A DNA stretch of 64,000 nt. Source: Sphingorhabdus_B arenilitoris. GTDB taxonomy: Bacteria; Pseudomonadota; Alphaproteobacteria; Sphingomonadales; Sphingomonadaceae. Shown here one piece after another: positions 35,701-43,839 of this stretch. The stretch is from positions 1,054,001 to 1,118,000 of the forward strand of contig NZ_JBHSDH010000013.1 in the NCBI RefSeq assembly GCF_042651485.1. The letters run 5' to 3'. Position 1 is the stretch's first letter. Each line of letters opens with the position of its first letter. The position numbers were made by a program, and so were the translations under genes. The notes beneath the pieces are model-generated. The model worked only from the letters and a program-made list of their open reading frames with translations, was not told the origin of the DNA and did no database searches.

Positions 35701-36260
35701 TCGTAAATATGGGTTCGCTTGCGCTTGCGCCATTGGGCGGAATCTTTCTCGTCTGGTTTGTGGGGCAACCTGTGTCGATGCCCGTGTTGATAGGTGTCTT
35801 GATGCTGCTGGGCATTGTGTCCAAAAACTCCATCCTGCTCATCGATTTTGCGATTGAGGAAATGGAAAGAGGCGTCCCGAAATTTCAGGCGATTATGGAT
35901 GCGGGGCATAAACGTGCGCAGCCCATTGTGATGACAACCGTGGCGATGACCGCGGGCATGGTTCCCACCGCCATTTCGCTGTCAGGTGACGGAGCATGGC
36001 GGGCACCGATGGGCACAGTGGTGATCGGCGGCTTGATCGTATCCACCGTGCTGACCTTGTTAATCGTGCCCGCTGGTTTTAGCCTGGCCGACGGATTTGA
36101 AAAGCGCGTGGGCCCCTGGCTGCGCAATAACCTGCTGACCTATCGTCCTGGTGATGGGGGCGATGAGGATAAGCGCCGGCCCAAAGCGGCACCCGGCAGG
36201 CAACAGCCCGCTGGTCCCGATACTGGCCCCGATACTGGCGGCTTGCAACCTGCCGAATAG
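32739..36260 (+). CDS. RND efflux permease with an extra membrane segment pair
   Basis: A 1173-residue inner-membrane pump using proton motive force, longer than the usual 1000-1050 residues. The N-terminal half has the first transmembrane helix, the porter domain (SISQPGAAPTEIENQI) and the TM4-type segment with the proton-relay DD in GLVAGVLVDDAIVEIENIV. The C-terminal half begins near FAFLFTALLFASTPG and ends GIVSKNSILLIDF and later. Between the halves lie about 100 additional residues containing two hydrophobic stretches (about 533-561 and 593-617), so topology may be 14 rather than 12 helices. The C-terminal tail is Pro/Gly/Asp-rich. No outer-membrane channel gene follows. Confidence 0.92.
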   Translation: MSLRNISAWSTRNPVVPLVLFAALTLAGIISFYRMDIVNNPDVEFPAVNVSISQPGAAPTEIENQITQQVESAVRSINGVKNISSTAGESNSNTFVEFEIGTDVNEAVNEVKNAVDQVRGSLPDGILEPQVTKVDIVGEPIGYFAVKADDMTIEQLSWFVDDSVAKRLLSIDGMAEVDRFGGVDREIRVILRPEKIQALGVTAAQINGALRQVNVNAAGGRAEVGGTRQSVRVLGNADTAYALSQIEISLGMGRSIKLSDIATVQDSVGERTSISKVKGREVVNFAMSRSRGASDVAVYDESIEVMDQIAKENPGVEFIKLGSSVEYTRGQYKSSMAAMIEGALLAVVVVFLFLRDWRATMISAVAIPLSAIPTFWFMDLMGFNLNFLSLLALGLVAGVLVDDAIVEIENIVRHMRMGKSAYQASIDAADEIGLAVVATSFCIVAVFLPVGLMPGISGQFFKNFGITVVLAVLMSLAVARMITPMMAAYFLKSKGHAEHGEGPMMDRYMKILGRTLDRSKMQERRNALPGIRNRFLYSLSAIIVGLLLLIGPAVLVVGLHQMLAELEIPKDIANAVTANQDSTLWYLIEKPLELVQFIILLIIGFVAAFGLLKLVGLLSRLLGKRIYQSYQYLAARYYDRRVWMLVIGYFAFLFTALLFASTPGQFQPTINVDNSRVEIETVPGTTLEQSEKIADQVSDLMYAQPEVERALTRVREGNSTVFVTLKPDREKTSIEFERALTPELQKIADARVTFRSQSGGGGTGRDISVMLTGSDPELLEETAAKLVDQMKSLNKLVVAPRIAADLSRPEIVIRPHSNLAAQLGITTASLSQTIRIATLGEIDQNAAKFSLSDRQIPIRVMLNENSRESIETIRNLPVPTASGGTVPLGRVADISFGSGPTAIQRYNQSRRIFVGADLAPNVVTGEANTAIYDLPIMKNLPTGVSNAPFGEEEWQAELFVNFIIALVAGVLLVLATLILLYKRVMSPLVNMGSLALAPLGGIFLVWFVGQPVSMPVLIGVLMLLGIVSKNSILLIDFAIEEMERGVPKFQAIMDAGHKRAQPIVMTTVAMTAGMVPTAISLSGDGAWRAPMGTVVIGGLIVSTVLTLLIVPAGFSLADGFEKRVGPWLRNNLLTYRPGDGGDEDKRRPKAAPGRQQPAGPDTGPDTGGLQPAE

Positions 36261-36293
36261 CCGGCATCGCTTGCCCATTGGCAATGCGGGCCA

Positions 36294-37595
36294 TTGTCGG
36301 CTAAGGCATTATCCGTGAAGTCAATATCCCAACTTGGTAAGCCCGAAGCCGAACGCTATTTGAAGCGTCAGGATGAACTGCGACAAATGCGCATTGTCGC
36401 AACATCGCTGCTCGTGGTCATGGCAATTATTTTTGTCGGTGCCAAATATCTCGAAACCCGGGTTCATGAACATTGGGGGTTTTTAAGGGCATTTGCCGAG
36501 GCTGGGATGATTGGCGGGCTTGCCGACTGGTTCGCGGTGACCGCCCTGTTCCGCTATCCGCTGGGCATTCGCATCCCTCATACTGCCATCATTCCAAACA
36601 ATAAGACGCGGATCGGCGTAACGCTCGCCAATTTCCTGCGCGGGAATTTCCTGACCACAAAAGTCGTCGCAAAACGAGTGCGCAATATGGATGTTGCGGG
36701 TGCGGTGGGACGGTTTCTCGCCAATCCGTCGGGCGGCGAAGGCCGGATGCGGTCGGGTGCATCGCGCCTCTTGGGCGATATGCTATCGTCGCTGGATGAC
36801 GAACGGTTGGGCGCCGAAGCGAAAAAGGCATTAAAAACACAGCTTCAGAAACTCGACATCGCGCCGCTTTTAGGACAAATGTTAAAAGCCGCAATTAAGG
36901 AGCGGCGGCATATGGCCGTGCTCGACGGTATCATCGGTTGGAGCGCCAAGACACTGGAGGCCAATGAACAAGTCATACGGGACATGGTGGAGGAACGCGC
37001 CAGCGGGATCATGAAATGGACCGGACTGGACACCAGGCTGGCCGACGCGATTGTAAAGGGGCTGAATAAACTCATCGCTGAAATGGCGGCTGATCCTGAT
37101 CATCCCTTGCGTGAAAAGGGCGAAGAAGGGCTGGAGAAATTTGCCGATGACCTGATCCATGACAAAGCGACGAAAAAACGCGTCAATGAATGGAAATTGC
37201 AGCTGCTCGACAACCCCGCCATTGGCAAATGGATTGACGGGCTATGGCAACAAGGGCGGGAGGGATTGTTAAAGGCAGCGCGCAACCCCGATGCCACCAT
37301 GGCCGGACAATTGGGCAAGGCGCTGACCAATTTGGGTGGCTCGCTGCAAAAGGATGAACGGCTGAAACGGCAAATTAACCGTTTTGCCCGCCGCGCGATT
37401 GTCGGCACCACCGAAAATTATGGCGACAACATCGTAACCTTGGTGTCCGACACCATCGAAGGTTGGGACGCCAGCACCATCACCGACCGCGTCGAAAATG
37501 CTGTGGGCAGCGATCTGCAATTTATCCGCATCAACGGCACGCTGGTGGGCGGTATGGTGGGCCTGATTATTCATTCGGCCGGCCTCTTAATCTAA
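36294..37595 (+). CDS. DUF445 family membrane protein
   Basis: A 433-residue protein of the DUF445 (YjiN-like) family. One N-terminal transmembrane helix (RIVATSLLVVMAIIFVGAKYL) is followed by the signature EAGMIGGLADWFAVTALFRYP and IPHTAIIPNNKTRIG, a long helical soluble domain, and a C-terminal hydrophobic hairpin (LVGGMVGLIIHSAGLLI). The start is uncertain: TTG at 36294 or GTG at 36315 (AAGG upstream). The gene lies 33 bp after the RND permease and may share its transcript. Function unknown. Confidence 0.85.
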   Translation: MSAKALSVKSISQLGKPEAERYLKRQDELRQMRIVATSLLVVMAIIFVGAKYLETRVHEHWGFLRAFAEAGMIGGLADWFAVTALFRYPLGIRIPHTAIIPNNKTRIGVTLANFLRGNFLTTKVVAKRVRNMDVAGAVGRFLANPSGGEGRMRSGASRLLGDMLSSLDDERLGAEAKKALKTQLQKLDIAPLLGQMLKAAIKERRHMAVLDGIIGWSAKTLEANEQVIRDMVEERASGIMKWTGLDTRLADAIVKGLNKLIAEMAADPDHPLREKGEEGLEKFADDLIHDKATKKRVNEWKLQLLDNPAIGKWIDGLWQQGREGLLKAARNPDATMAGQLGKALTNLGGSLQKDERLKRQINRFARRAIVGTTENYGDNIVTLVSDTIEGWDASTITDRVENAVGSDLQFIRINGTLVGGMVGLIIHSAGLLI

Positions 37596-37637
37596 CCGCC
37601 CGGAGCTTTCGCGACGCTTGCCGAAGTCGCCCGCCCG

Positions 37638-38882
37638 CTAACCTTTCGCTAAATATTCCTTTTCCACCTCCGCCATATAGTCGCGGGTCAGCGGCAGGTT
37701 ATGGCGGCTGCGGATATATTGGATTTGATAGTTACACATGCCGCCGCTTTCAAATGCAGCTGTGGCACCGGCAAGATAGAATAGCCACATACGATAGAAT
37801 TTCTCATCATATTGGCTGATCACTGCGGCGCGAATGGTCTGCACCCGTTGATACCATTCACGAAGAGTTTTTGCATAGTGAATGCGCAGATTTTCGACAT
37901 CGCTGTGGATCAACTTCACCTTTTCGCTGGCCGCCAGCGTTTCGGACAGCGCAGGGATATAGCCGCCGGGGAAGATATATTTGCGGGTAAAAGCATCGGT
38001 GGTGCTGGGGCTACCCATGCGGCCAATCGTGTGCAGCAACATCACGCCGTCATCGGTCATCAAATTGGTAACCGCGCGGAAAAATGCGTCAAATTGCGGA
38101 ACGCCGACATGTTCGAACATGCCGACCGACACAATCCGGTCAAAGCCTTGCGGTTCGCGGATCGCAAGGTCGCGATAATCAATCAATTCGAACTTCACCC
38201 GGTCCGAAACGCCCGATTTTTCCGCCCGCTCCTGTGCCAGCTTCAACTGCTCGCTCGATAATGTGATGCCCAGCACATCGACATCGGCCACACGGTTCAA
38301 ATACAGCGCCATGCCGCCCCAACCGCAGCCAATATCAAGCACGCGTTGCCTCGCGCGCAAATGCAGCTTCGCCGCTATATGGGCTTTTTTGGCAATCTGC
38401 GCCTGTTCCAATGTATCCACACCGTCCGGCCAATAGGCGCAGCTATATTGCATATCACTGTCCAGCCACTGACGATAAAAGTCATTCGATAGATCATAAT
38501 GATGCGCAACATTGGAGCGTGAATTGGCAAGGTTGTTCAATTGCCGCAACGGGCGCAGGGCCATCGACACAGCCTGTTTCAACGGCGATTCCGGTTTCAA
38601 CTTACCGCCGCTCTCCCATGGGTTATTGCCGCGAACCAGCGCCACGAGGCCCATGATATCATCATGATCAACGCTGACACTGCCGTCCATATAACATTCG
38701 CCAAGACCAAGTGACGGATTGGTCAAAATCCGCCGTTCGGCATTTGATGCTATTATCCGCAAATGGATATCCGGCCAATTTGGTGTTGATGTGCCCAGCG
38801 TCGATGCGCTGCCATCGGGCCGGTGGATGGTAAGTGTTCCCTTGGTGATGCGTCCTGACAAAAGCCGTTCGATAAGTGCCAT
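37638..38882 (-). CDS. cfa: Cyclopropane-fatty-acyl-phospholipid synthase
   Basis: A 414-residue S-adenosylmethionine-dependent enzyme adding a methylene bridge across cis double bonds of membrane phospholipid chains. The methyltransferase motif I is VLDIGCGWGGMAL, with NVAHHYDLSNDFYRQWL and MQYSCAYWPDGVDTLEQAQ ahead of it and SVGMFEHVG after it, all standard for the family. The C-terminal SAM-independent region with ESGGMCNYQIQYIR is also present. The enzyme usually acts on the cytoplasmic face of the inner membrane, most in stationary phase or acid stress. Confidence 0.93.
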   Translation of the reverse strand: MALIERLLSGRITKGTLTIHRPDGSASTLGTSTPNWPDIHLRIIASNAERRILTNPSLGLGECYMDGSVSVDHDDIMGLVALVRGNNPWESGGKLKPESPLKQAVSMALRPLRQLNNLANSRSNVAHHYDLSNDFYRQWLDSDMQYSCAYWPDGVDTLEQAQIAKKAHIAAKLHLRARQRVLDIGCGWGGMALYLNRVADVDVLGITLSSEQLKLAQERAEKSGVSDRVKFELIDYRDLAIREPQGFDRIVSVGMFEHVGVPQFDAFFRAVTNLMTDDGVMLLHTIGRMGSPSTTDAFTRKYIFPGGYIPALSETLAASEKVKLIHSDVENLRIHYAKTLREWYQRVQTIRAAVISQYDEKFYRMWLFYLAGATAAFESGGMCNYQIQYIRSRHNLPLTRDYMAEVEKEYLAKG

Positions 38883-38933
38883 ATGGTCCCATTCGATAGT
38901 TTTGGTTAGCCCCCAAAATCTCTATAAGCCTTC

Positions 38934-40172
38934 TTATCCCAGCGCGGCCAGCTTTTCTTCGGCTTGCCGGTCGAGCTCTGCACGACTTTTCTTTTCGCTG
39001 CTTGATTTCAGCTGCCCGCAGGCCGCCATAATATCACGCCCACGCGGGGTGCGCACAGGGCCGCTGATCCCGGCCTCAAATATGATGCTGGAAAAACGCT
39101 TAATCCGTTCCGGCGTCGAACATTCATAGGGTGATCCTGGCCATGGATTGAACGGGATCAGGTTCACTTTGGCTGGCAAATTATATTTGCGGATCAGGCG
39201 GATCAGCTCATAGGCGTCTTCGTCGCTGTCATTCTTGTCCTTCAACATCACATATTCGAAGGTCAAACGGCGCGCATTCGATATGCCGGGATAATCGGCG
39301 CAGGCCTGCAACAATTCATCGATGCCATATTTACGGTTTAACGGCACGATTTCGTCGCGCACTTCTTTATTCACCGCGTGGAGCGATACCGCCAGATTGA
39401 CGTTAATCTCATCGGCCAACCGCTCCATCATCGGCACAACGCCCGACGTTGACAGCGTTATCCGCCGCCGTGACAGGCCCAGCCCGTCGCCATGCATCAC
39501 GATTTTCATCGCATCACGCACATTATCAAAATTATACAACGGCTCGCCCATACCCATCAGCACGATATTGGTCAGCATCCGGCCATCCGAAGTATAATGA
39601 CCAATTTCATCATCTTCTTCGTCCGCGCCCGCCGCCGCCATATTGCCCTTTGGCCATTCGCCAAGGCTATCGCGCGCCAGCATCACCTGCCCCACAATTT
39701 CGCCGGGCGTCAAATTGCGCACCAGCCGCATGGTGCCGGTATGGCAAAAACGGCAATTGAGCGTGCAGCCCACCTGACTGCTGATACATAGCGTGCCGCG
39801 ATCTGCATCGGGGATGAAGACCATTTCATATTCCTGATCATCATCACTGCGCAACAGCCATTTGCGCGTGCCGTCATTCGACACCTGTTCCTGAACAACA
39901 TGGGGCCGCCCGACCACAAAGCGCTGCTCCAGCCAAGGACGCATATCCTTTTTAATATCCGTCATATCCGCAAATTCGGTGACGCCGCGATGATATATCC
40001 AATGGAATATCTGTTTGGAACGCAGCTTTGCCGCCTTTGCATCCATCTGCGATTCCGCCAAGGTCTGCTGAATCTGCAAATGAGTTAGGCCCAGCAGGTC
40101 AACGCGGCCATCCTTGCGCGGCGTGATGACGCGGGGCGTAACAACAGGGTCTATGTTTCCGGGTATTTGCAT
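38934..40172 (-). CDS. rlmN: 23S rRNA/tRNA adenine-C2 methyltransferase
   Basis: A 412-residue radical SAM methyltransferase acting on A2503 of 23S rRNA and A37 of some tRNAs. The cluster motif is C-x3-C-x2-C in VGCTLNCRFCHTGTM, and the conserved C-terminal cysteine is in DIMAACGQLKS. GEPLYNFDNV and LAVSLHAVN are further marks. The ATG at 40172 (MQIPGNIDPV) is preferred to an upstream start, although the ribosome site is weak. Length and domain content are typical. Confidence 0.95.
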   Translation of the reverse strand: MQIPGNIDPVVTPRVITPRKDGRVDLLGLTHLQIQQTLAESQMDAKAAKLRSKQIFHWIYHRGVTEFADMTDIKKDMRPWLEQRFVVGRPHVVQEQVSNDGTRKWLLRSDDDQEYEMVFIPDADRGTLCISSQVGCTLNCRFCHTGTMRLVRNLTPGEIVGQVMLARDSLGEWPKGNMAAAGADEEDDEIGHYTSDGRMLTNIVLMGMGEPLYNFDNVRDAMKIVMHGDGLGLSRRRITLSTSGVVPMMERLADEINVNLAVSLHAVNKEVRDEIVPLNRKYGIDELLQACADYPGISNARRLTFEYVMLKDKNDSDEDAYELIRLIRKYNLPAKVNLIPFNPWPGSPYECSTPERIKRFSSIIFEAGISGPVRTPRGRDIMAACGQLKSSSEKKSRAELDRQAEEKLAALG

Positions 40173-40295
40173 GATGATCGCGCATATAGGCGGCGCTGCG
40201 GTTGATTTCCAGCGCAAAGCGTCTTAAGCGGGCATAAATCATGTTGCGGCGCACAAATTCTTGCGTCCCTTTTCCCGTTTCAAAGGCTTTACCCC

Positions 40296-41783
40296 ATGGC
40301 GATTCACAGCAATCTTAAACGCGACTGGCTGTCCAATCCGAAAAATGAATTTCTCGCTGGTCTGGTTGTGGCGTTGGCGCTTATTCCTGAAGCGATTGGC
40401 TTTTCCATCATTGCTGGTGTTGATCCGCGCGTGGGTCTGTATGCGAGCTTCTCCATTGCGGTCATCATCTCCCTGATCGGCGGGCGGCCCGGTATGATCA
40501 GCGCGGCGACCGCTGCGGTCGCGGTGCTGGTCGTGCCGCTGGTGCGCAATCATGGCGTCGAATATCTGTTCGCGGCGACGATATTGATGGGCATATTCCA
40601 ATGTATCGCCGCGTTGCTGCGGCTTGACCTGCTCATGCGCTTTGTCTCAACCTCGGTGATTAGCGGCTTTGTCAATGCGCTCGCCATCCTGATTTTCATG
40701 GCGCAGCTGCCGATGCTGACGGGTGAGAATTTCACCGTGACGACCTATGCGATGGTCGCGGCGGGTCTTGCCATCATTTACGGCCTGCCGCGTATTACAA
40801 AGGCTGTCCCCGCTCCGTTGGTGGCCATCATCCTGATCGCGGCCATATCGGTATATTATAAAATGGATGTCACCACCGTGGGCGATACCGGCAAATTACC
40901 CGATAGCTTGCCTTGGTTCCACATACCGCAGATCCCGGTCACTTGGGAAACGCTGCGCATCATCGCGCCTTATTCGCTCGCAATGGCGGCCGTAGGTTTG
41001 CTCGAAAGCCTGCTGACCGCCTCAATCGTCGACGATATGACCGAAACGCGCAGCGACAAGAAACGCGAAACTTATGGTCAGGGCATTGCCAATTTCGTCA
41101 CTGGTTTCATTGGCGGCATGGGCGGCTGTGCCATGATCGGGCAATCGGTGATTAACATCAAATCGGGCGGACGGCGGCGGCTATCGACTTTTGTGGCGGG
41201 CGTGATGCTGCTGGTGCTGATTGTTGCGTTGGGCGACTGGGTTGCGCAAATCCCGATGCCTGCTTTAGTCGCGGTGATGATATTCGTTTCAATCAGCACA
41301 TTTCGCTGGCAGAGCTTTACGGAGATCACGCATCATCCGTGGCCATCCAACATCGTGATGCTCGCGACGGTGGTAATGGTTGTTGCAACGCATGATTTAT
41401 CCATCGGGGTGCTAACCGGCGTGTTGCTGTCGGGCATATTTTTCGCATGGAAAGTGCGGCAGCTGGTCACCATCGACACAGCTGCCGAGGGCCGCACGCA
41501 GCGTTATATTTTTGGCGGGCAGATATTCTTTGGCTCGGTCGATATGATGTATGACGCGATGGAGTTTAACGAGGACGGCATCGACACAATTATCATCGAC
41601 GTCCACGACGCCCATTTCTGGGACATTAGCGCCACCGGAATGCTCGACAAGATCACGCAGCGTTTTCAGGCCGAAGGCAAGACGGTAGAGATTATCGGCC
41701 TGAATGAGGCGAGCGCCGACATCGTGGACAAATATGGCGAGCATGAAGAGCCATTTCGGAATTTCAGCACGATTGGCCATTGA
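40296..41783 (+). CDS. SulP-family anion transporter with STAS domain
   Basis: A 495-residue inner-membrane transporter. The N-terminal part has about 10-12 hydrophobic segments with the SulP-type opening LAGLVVALALIPEAIGFSIIAGVDPRVGLY and the central GMGGCAMIGQSVINIKSGG. The final ~110 residues form a STAS domain (GGQIFFGSVDMMYDAM, then DTIIIDVHDAHFWDISAT). Substrates of this family include sulfate and bicarbonate; which applies cannot be told. An alpha-carbonic anhydrase lies 1.1 kb away, making bicarbonate conceivable. Confidence 0.9.
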   Translation: MAIHSNLKRDWLSNPKNEFLAGLVVALALIPEAIGFSIIAGVDPRVGLYASFSIAVIISLIGGRPGMISAATAAVAVLVVPLVRNHGVEYLFAATILMGIFQCIAALLRLDLLMRFVSTSVISGFVNALAILIFMAQLPMLTGENFTVTTYAMVAAGLAIIYGLPRITKAVPAPLVAIILIAAISVYYKMDVTTVGDTGKLPDSLPWFHIPQIPVTWETLRIIAPYSLAMAAVGLLESLLTASIVDDMTETRSDKKRETYGQGIANFVTGFIGGMGGCAMIGQSVINIKSGGRRRLSTFVAGVMLLVLIVALGDWVAQIPMPALVAVMIFVSISTFRWQSFTEITHHPWPSNIVMLATVVMVVATHDLSIGVLTGVLLSGIFFAWKVRQLVTIDTAAEGRTQRYIFGGQIFFGSVDMMYDAMEFNEDGIDTIIIDVHDAHFWDISATGMLDKITQRFQAEGKTVEIIGLNEASADIVDKYGEHEEPFRNFSTIGH

Positions 41784-41887
41784 GCTTCAAAGTTGCGCGC
41801 GCCCGAACACTCGGCTGCTTTGCCCACTTGCCGTGCAAGCAGCGCTGTTTATACTCAGCGGCTTACAGTAAATGCGGGAGGCTATCC

Positions 41888-42364
41888 GTGCGATTTGTGA
41901 ACCAATGGCTGTCCATGGGCAGCATCCTGCCCGCTTTGCTAACCTCTGCGCTTGCGGCCATTTGTTTTTCCTTCGATCTATATTTCGGCAGTTTGGCGGT
42001 GGAGTCGGTAGATGGAAGCCAGAATGGCTTTGCACAAACAATCATCACCGCGCTTATCGGCGTTATTCCCGCCCTGCTATTTGGTTGCCTGTGCCTATGG
42101 CCATTTTGCGCGGTTATCCTGACATTGGAAGAATGGGCCCATAACCGCATTCCCGCCATCCGATCATGGCCAAGTTGGATATTGGCTGGCATCAGTATCG
42201 GCGCGCTATCCATGTTCGGCTTTGCATGGCTGCTCGGCCTTGGCACCGGTTGGAAAGGCGCGATTATGCTGAACGGCGCAATGTTTGGGCTATTTTGCGC
42301 GCTGGCCGCCCGGTGCTTCAAAATTGACAAACTCCATGTTGGTGACGGCGCCGCCCGCATCTAA
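41888..42364 (+). CDS. Hypothetical integral membrane protein
   Basis: A 158-residue protein with four hydrophobic segments (SILPALLTSALAAICFSF, AQTIITALIGVIPALLFGCL, WILAGISIGALSMFGFAWLLG, AIMLNGAMFGLFCALAA). The start is the GTG at 41888, preceded by GGGAGG; earlier in-frame codons give cysteine-rich, non-protein-like sequence. Its 3' end overlaps the convergent lipoprotein gene by 75 bp. Function not recognised. Confidence 0.55.
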   Translation: MRFVNQWLSMGSILPALLTSALAAICFSFDLYFGSLAVESVDGSQNGFAQTIITALIGVIPALLFGCLCLWPFCAVILTLEEWAHNRIPAIRSWPSWILAGISIGALSMFGFAWLLGLGTGWKGAIMLNGAMFGLFCALAARCFKIDKLHVGDGAARI

Positions 42365-42778
42365 CCGAAACGCGCCCTCGGCTCCATCAAGCGACACCGC
42401 ATAGACGCGGCCCACGTCCAAATTTTGGCGGACATCCTGCTGCCAATGGCATCGCTGTTCCAAATAAGTAACCGGCATCACCGTGCTGTCCTTGCATGAT
42501 GCAGACCGGGTAGCCGCTCCATCCAATTGGTCGCCTGCGGTATCGGTTGGACGCACACGCCAATAGAGCTTCTCTTTCGAATAGACTTCGAACCGGTCAA
42601 CCAGGAATCGTTCGTCATCCCAACCGAACAGCGTGCGGAACATACCGCCCTCGCGCACATGAAAAACCAGCTGATCCTTTTCCATCACCGCAAACACGAT
42701 GCCCAGCGGCGGCGAGCAGCTTCCCACCATCAAAATGGCCGCAATCATCGCCGGAATCCTGATTTTGGTCTTGAGCAT
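42290..42778 (-). CDS. Predicted small lipoprotein
   Basis: A 162-residue protein with a lipoprotein signal peptide (MLKTKIRIPAMIAAILMVGSC, cysteine at the lipobox MVGSC), then a soluble domain with VFAVMEKDQLVFHVREGGMF, DDERFLVDRFEVYSKEKLYW and two later cysteines (SASCKDS, EQRCHW). The ATG at 42778 gives the best signal peptide. It overlaps the convergent membrane-protein gene at its 3' end. No domain name recognised. Confidence 0.6.
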   Translation of the reverse strand: MLKTKIRIPAMIAAILMVGSCSPPLGIVFAVMEKDQLVFHVREGGMFRTLFGWDDERFLVDRFEVYSKEKLYWRVRPTDTAGDQLDGAATRSASCKDSTVMPVTYLEQRCHWQQDVRQNLDVGRVYAVSLDGAEGAFRLDAGGAVTNMEFVNFEAPGGQRAK

Positions 42779-42844
42779 TTTTCGCCGCATTCTGTCTGAC
42801 ACAGGCCACATGATAGCCACTACCTATGTATTTTTGCAAATAAC

Positions 42845-42884
42845 AAAAAAGGGCCAGCAAAGCCTGTGCCTCGCCAGCCCTTTT
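42845..42884. terminator. Likely bidirectional terminator by the carbonic anhydrase gene
   Basis: AAAAGGGC (42847-42854) and GCCCTTTT (42877-42884) form an 8-bp stem with an imperfect GC-rich interior (CAGC / GCCA) around a large loop. On the minus strand six T follow. It sits just after the carbonic anhydrase stop on that strand. Confidence 0.65.
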
Positions 42885-42905
42885 GCTATGCCTTAAATAG
42901 CCAGC

Positions 42906-43679
42906 TTAAATCGCGCGGTCATTCATTGGCTGAACCGGGCGAGCGTTACTACCGGTCAGTTTATTGAGTGCGGCGATTTGTTCTTTGCTTGCCGTAATCG
43001 GCGTGGTTAGCACATGCCAATTGACGCCCTCGCTGCATGGCGGGGTGGTCAGCGAGCCTTTGAAATTATAGGCGGTCATCGACGCGGGCAGCATCGCTTT
43101 TATATCCAGCGGTGTTTTCTTGCCCACGCTGTCTAGAACGGCCTGAAACTGCGGATTGGCCGCGCCTTCGTTAATCATAATGCCCAGCACGGCGAGATTG
43201 CCCGCATCATCGGCATGGACGAAATGCACGTCGGCGGGTGATGCCTTGCCCTGGATGGTATTTTCCGAAGGTGTGTGGAAATGGAATTGCAGCAGCTTGT
43301 AGGTCTTATCACCCGACGTCAGGGTAAATCCTTCGCCAAATTTCGCTTCGATCGCATGGCCGTTATTCAGGACCTCTGCCTCTGTCGGCGCATAGTTGGT
43401 GGCTACATCGATGGTTTTCGCAGCGGTTGCAGCAGGCAGGTCAATCGGAGATTGTTCCTTACCGGTTTTGCAAGTGGCGTAATCGGCGGAAAGATCGCCC
43501 CATTTTGCCGGACCATCGGCTTCGCCGTAGCCCCATGCCGCTTTTTCAGGAGCGGCTTCGCTTTCTGCGGAAACGCGATTGCCTTCACCTGCCGGCGCAT
43601 CCGCTTGCTTACAAGCGGACAAGGCCAAAATGGCGACCACCGGCAATGCGGCGCTTTTGAATAGATTGGACTTTTTCAT
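42906..43679 (-). CDS. Alpha-class carbonic anhydrase lipoprotein
   Basis: A 257-residue enzyme interconverting CO2 and bicarbonate. The signal peptide ends in the lipobox LSAC (about residues 20-23), so it is anchored in the envelope and acts in the periplasm. The family pattern is WGYGEADGPAKWGDLS, EQSPIDLP, then the zinc histidines in LLQFHFHTPSEN and DVHFVHADD, and the C-terminal YNFKGSLTTPPCSEGVNWHVL. GAGAC upstream of the ATG at 43679 acts as ribosome site (AAGGAGACA). A terminator follows. It probably supplies or disposes of bicarbonate at the cell surface. Confidence 0.94.
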   Translation of the reverse strand: MKKSNLFKSAALPVVAILALSACKQADAPAGEGNRVSAESEAAPEKAAWGYGEADGPAKWGDLSADYATCKTGKEQSPIDLPAATAAKTIDVATNYAPTEAEVLNNGHAIEAKFGEGFTLTSGDKTYKLLQFHFHTPSENTIQGKASPADVHFVHADDAGNLAVLGIMINEGAANPQFQAVLDSVGKKTPLDIKAMLPASMTAYNFKGSLTTPPCSEGVNWHVLTTPITASKEQIAALNKLTGSNARPVQPMNDRAI

Positions 43680-43839
43680 ATATATGTCTCCTTACCTTGC
43701 TAAACCCAAGTTGCTCTTACCCGCTTTCTACCTATGGTCATTTTTGCAAATTGCAAGACGGGTGCTTTGCGCGGCAAGTTAGGATCACACCGCTATTCTG
43801 ATGCTTTCATTTTGACGCATAAGCTGGCAATGAGGCGGA

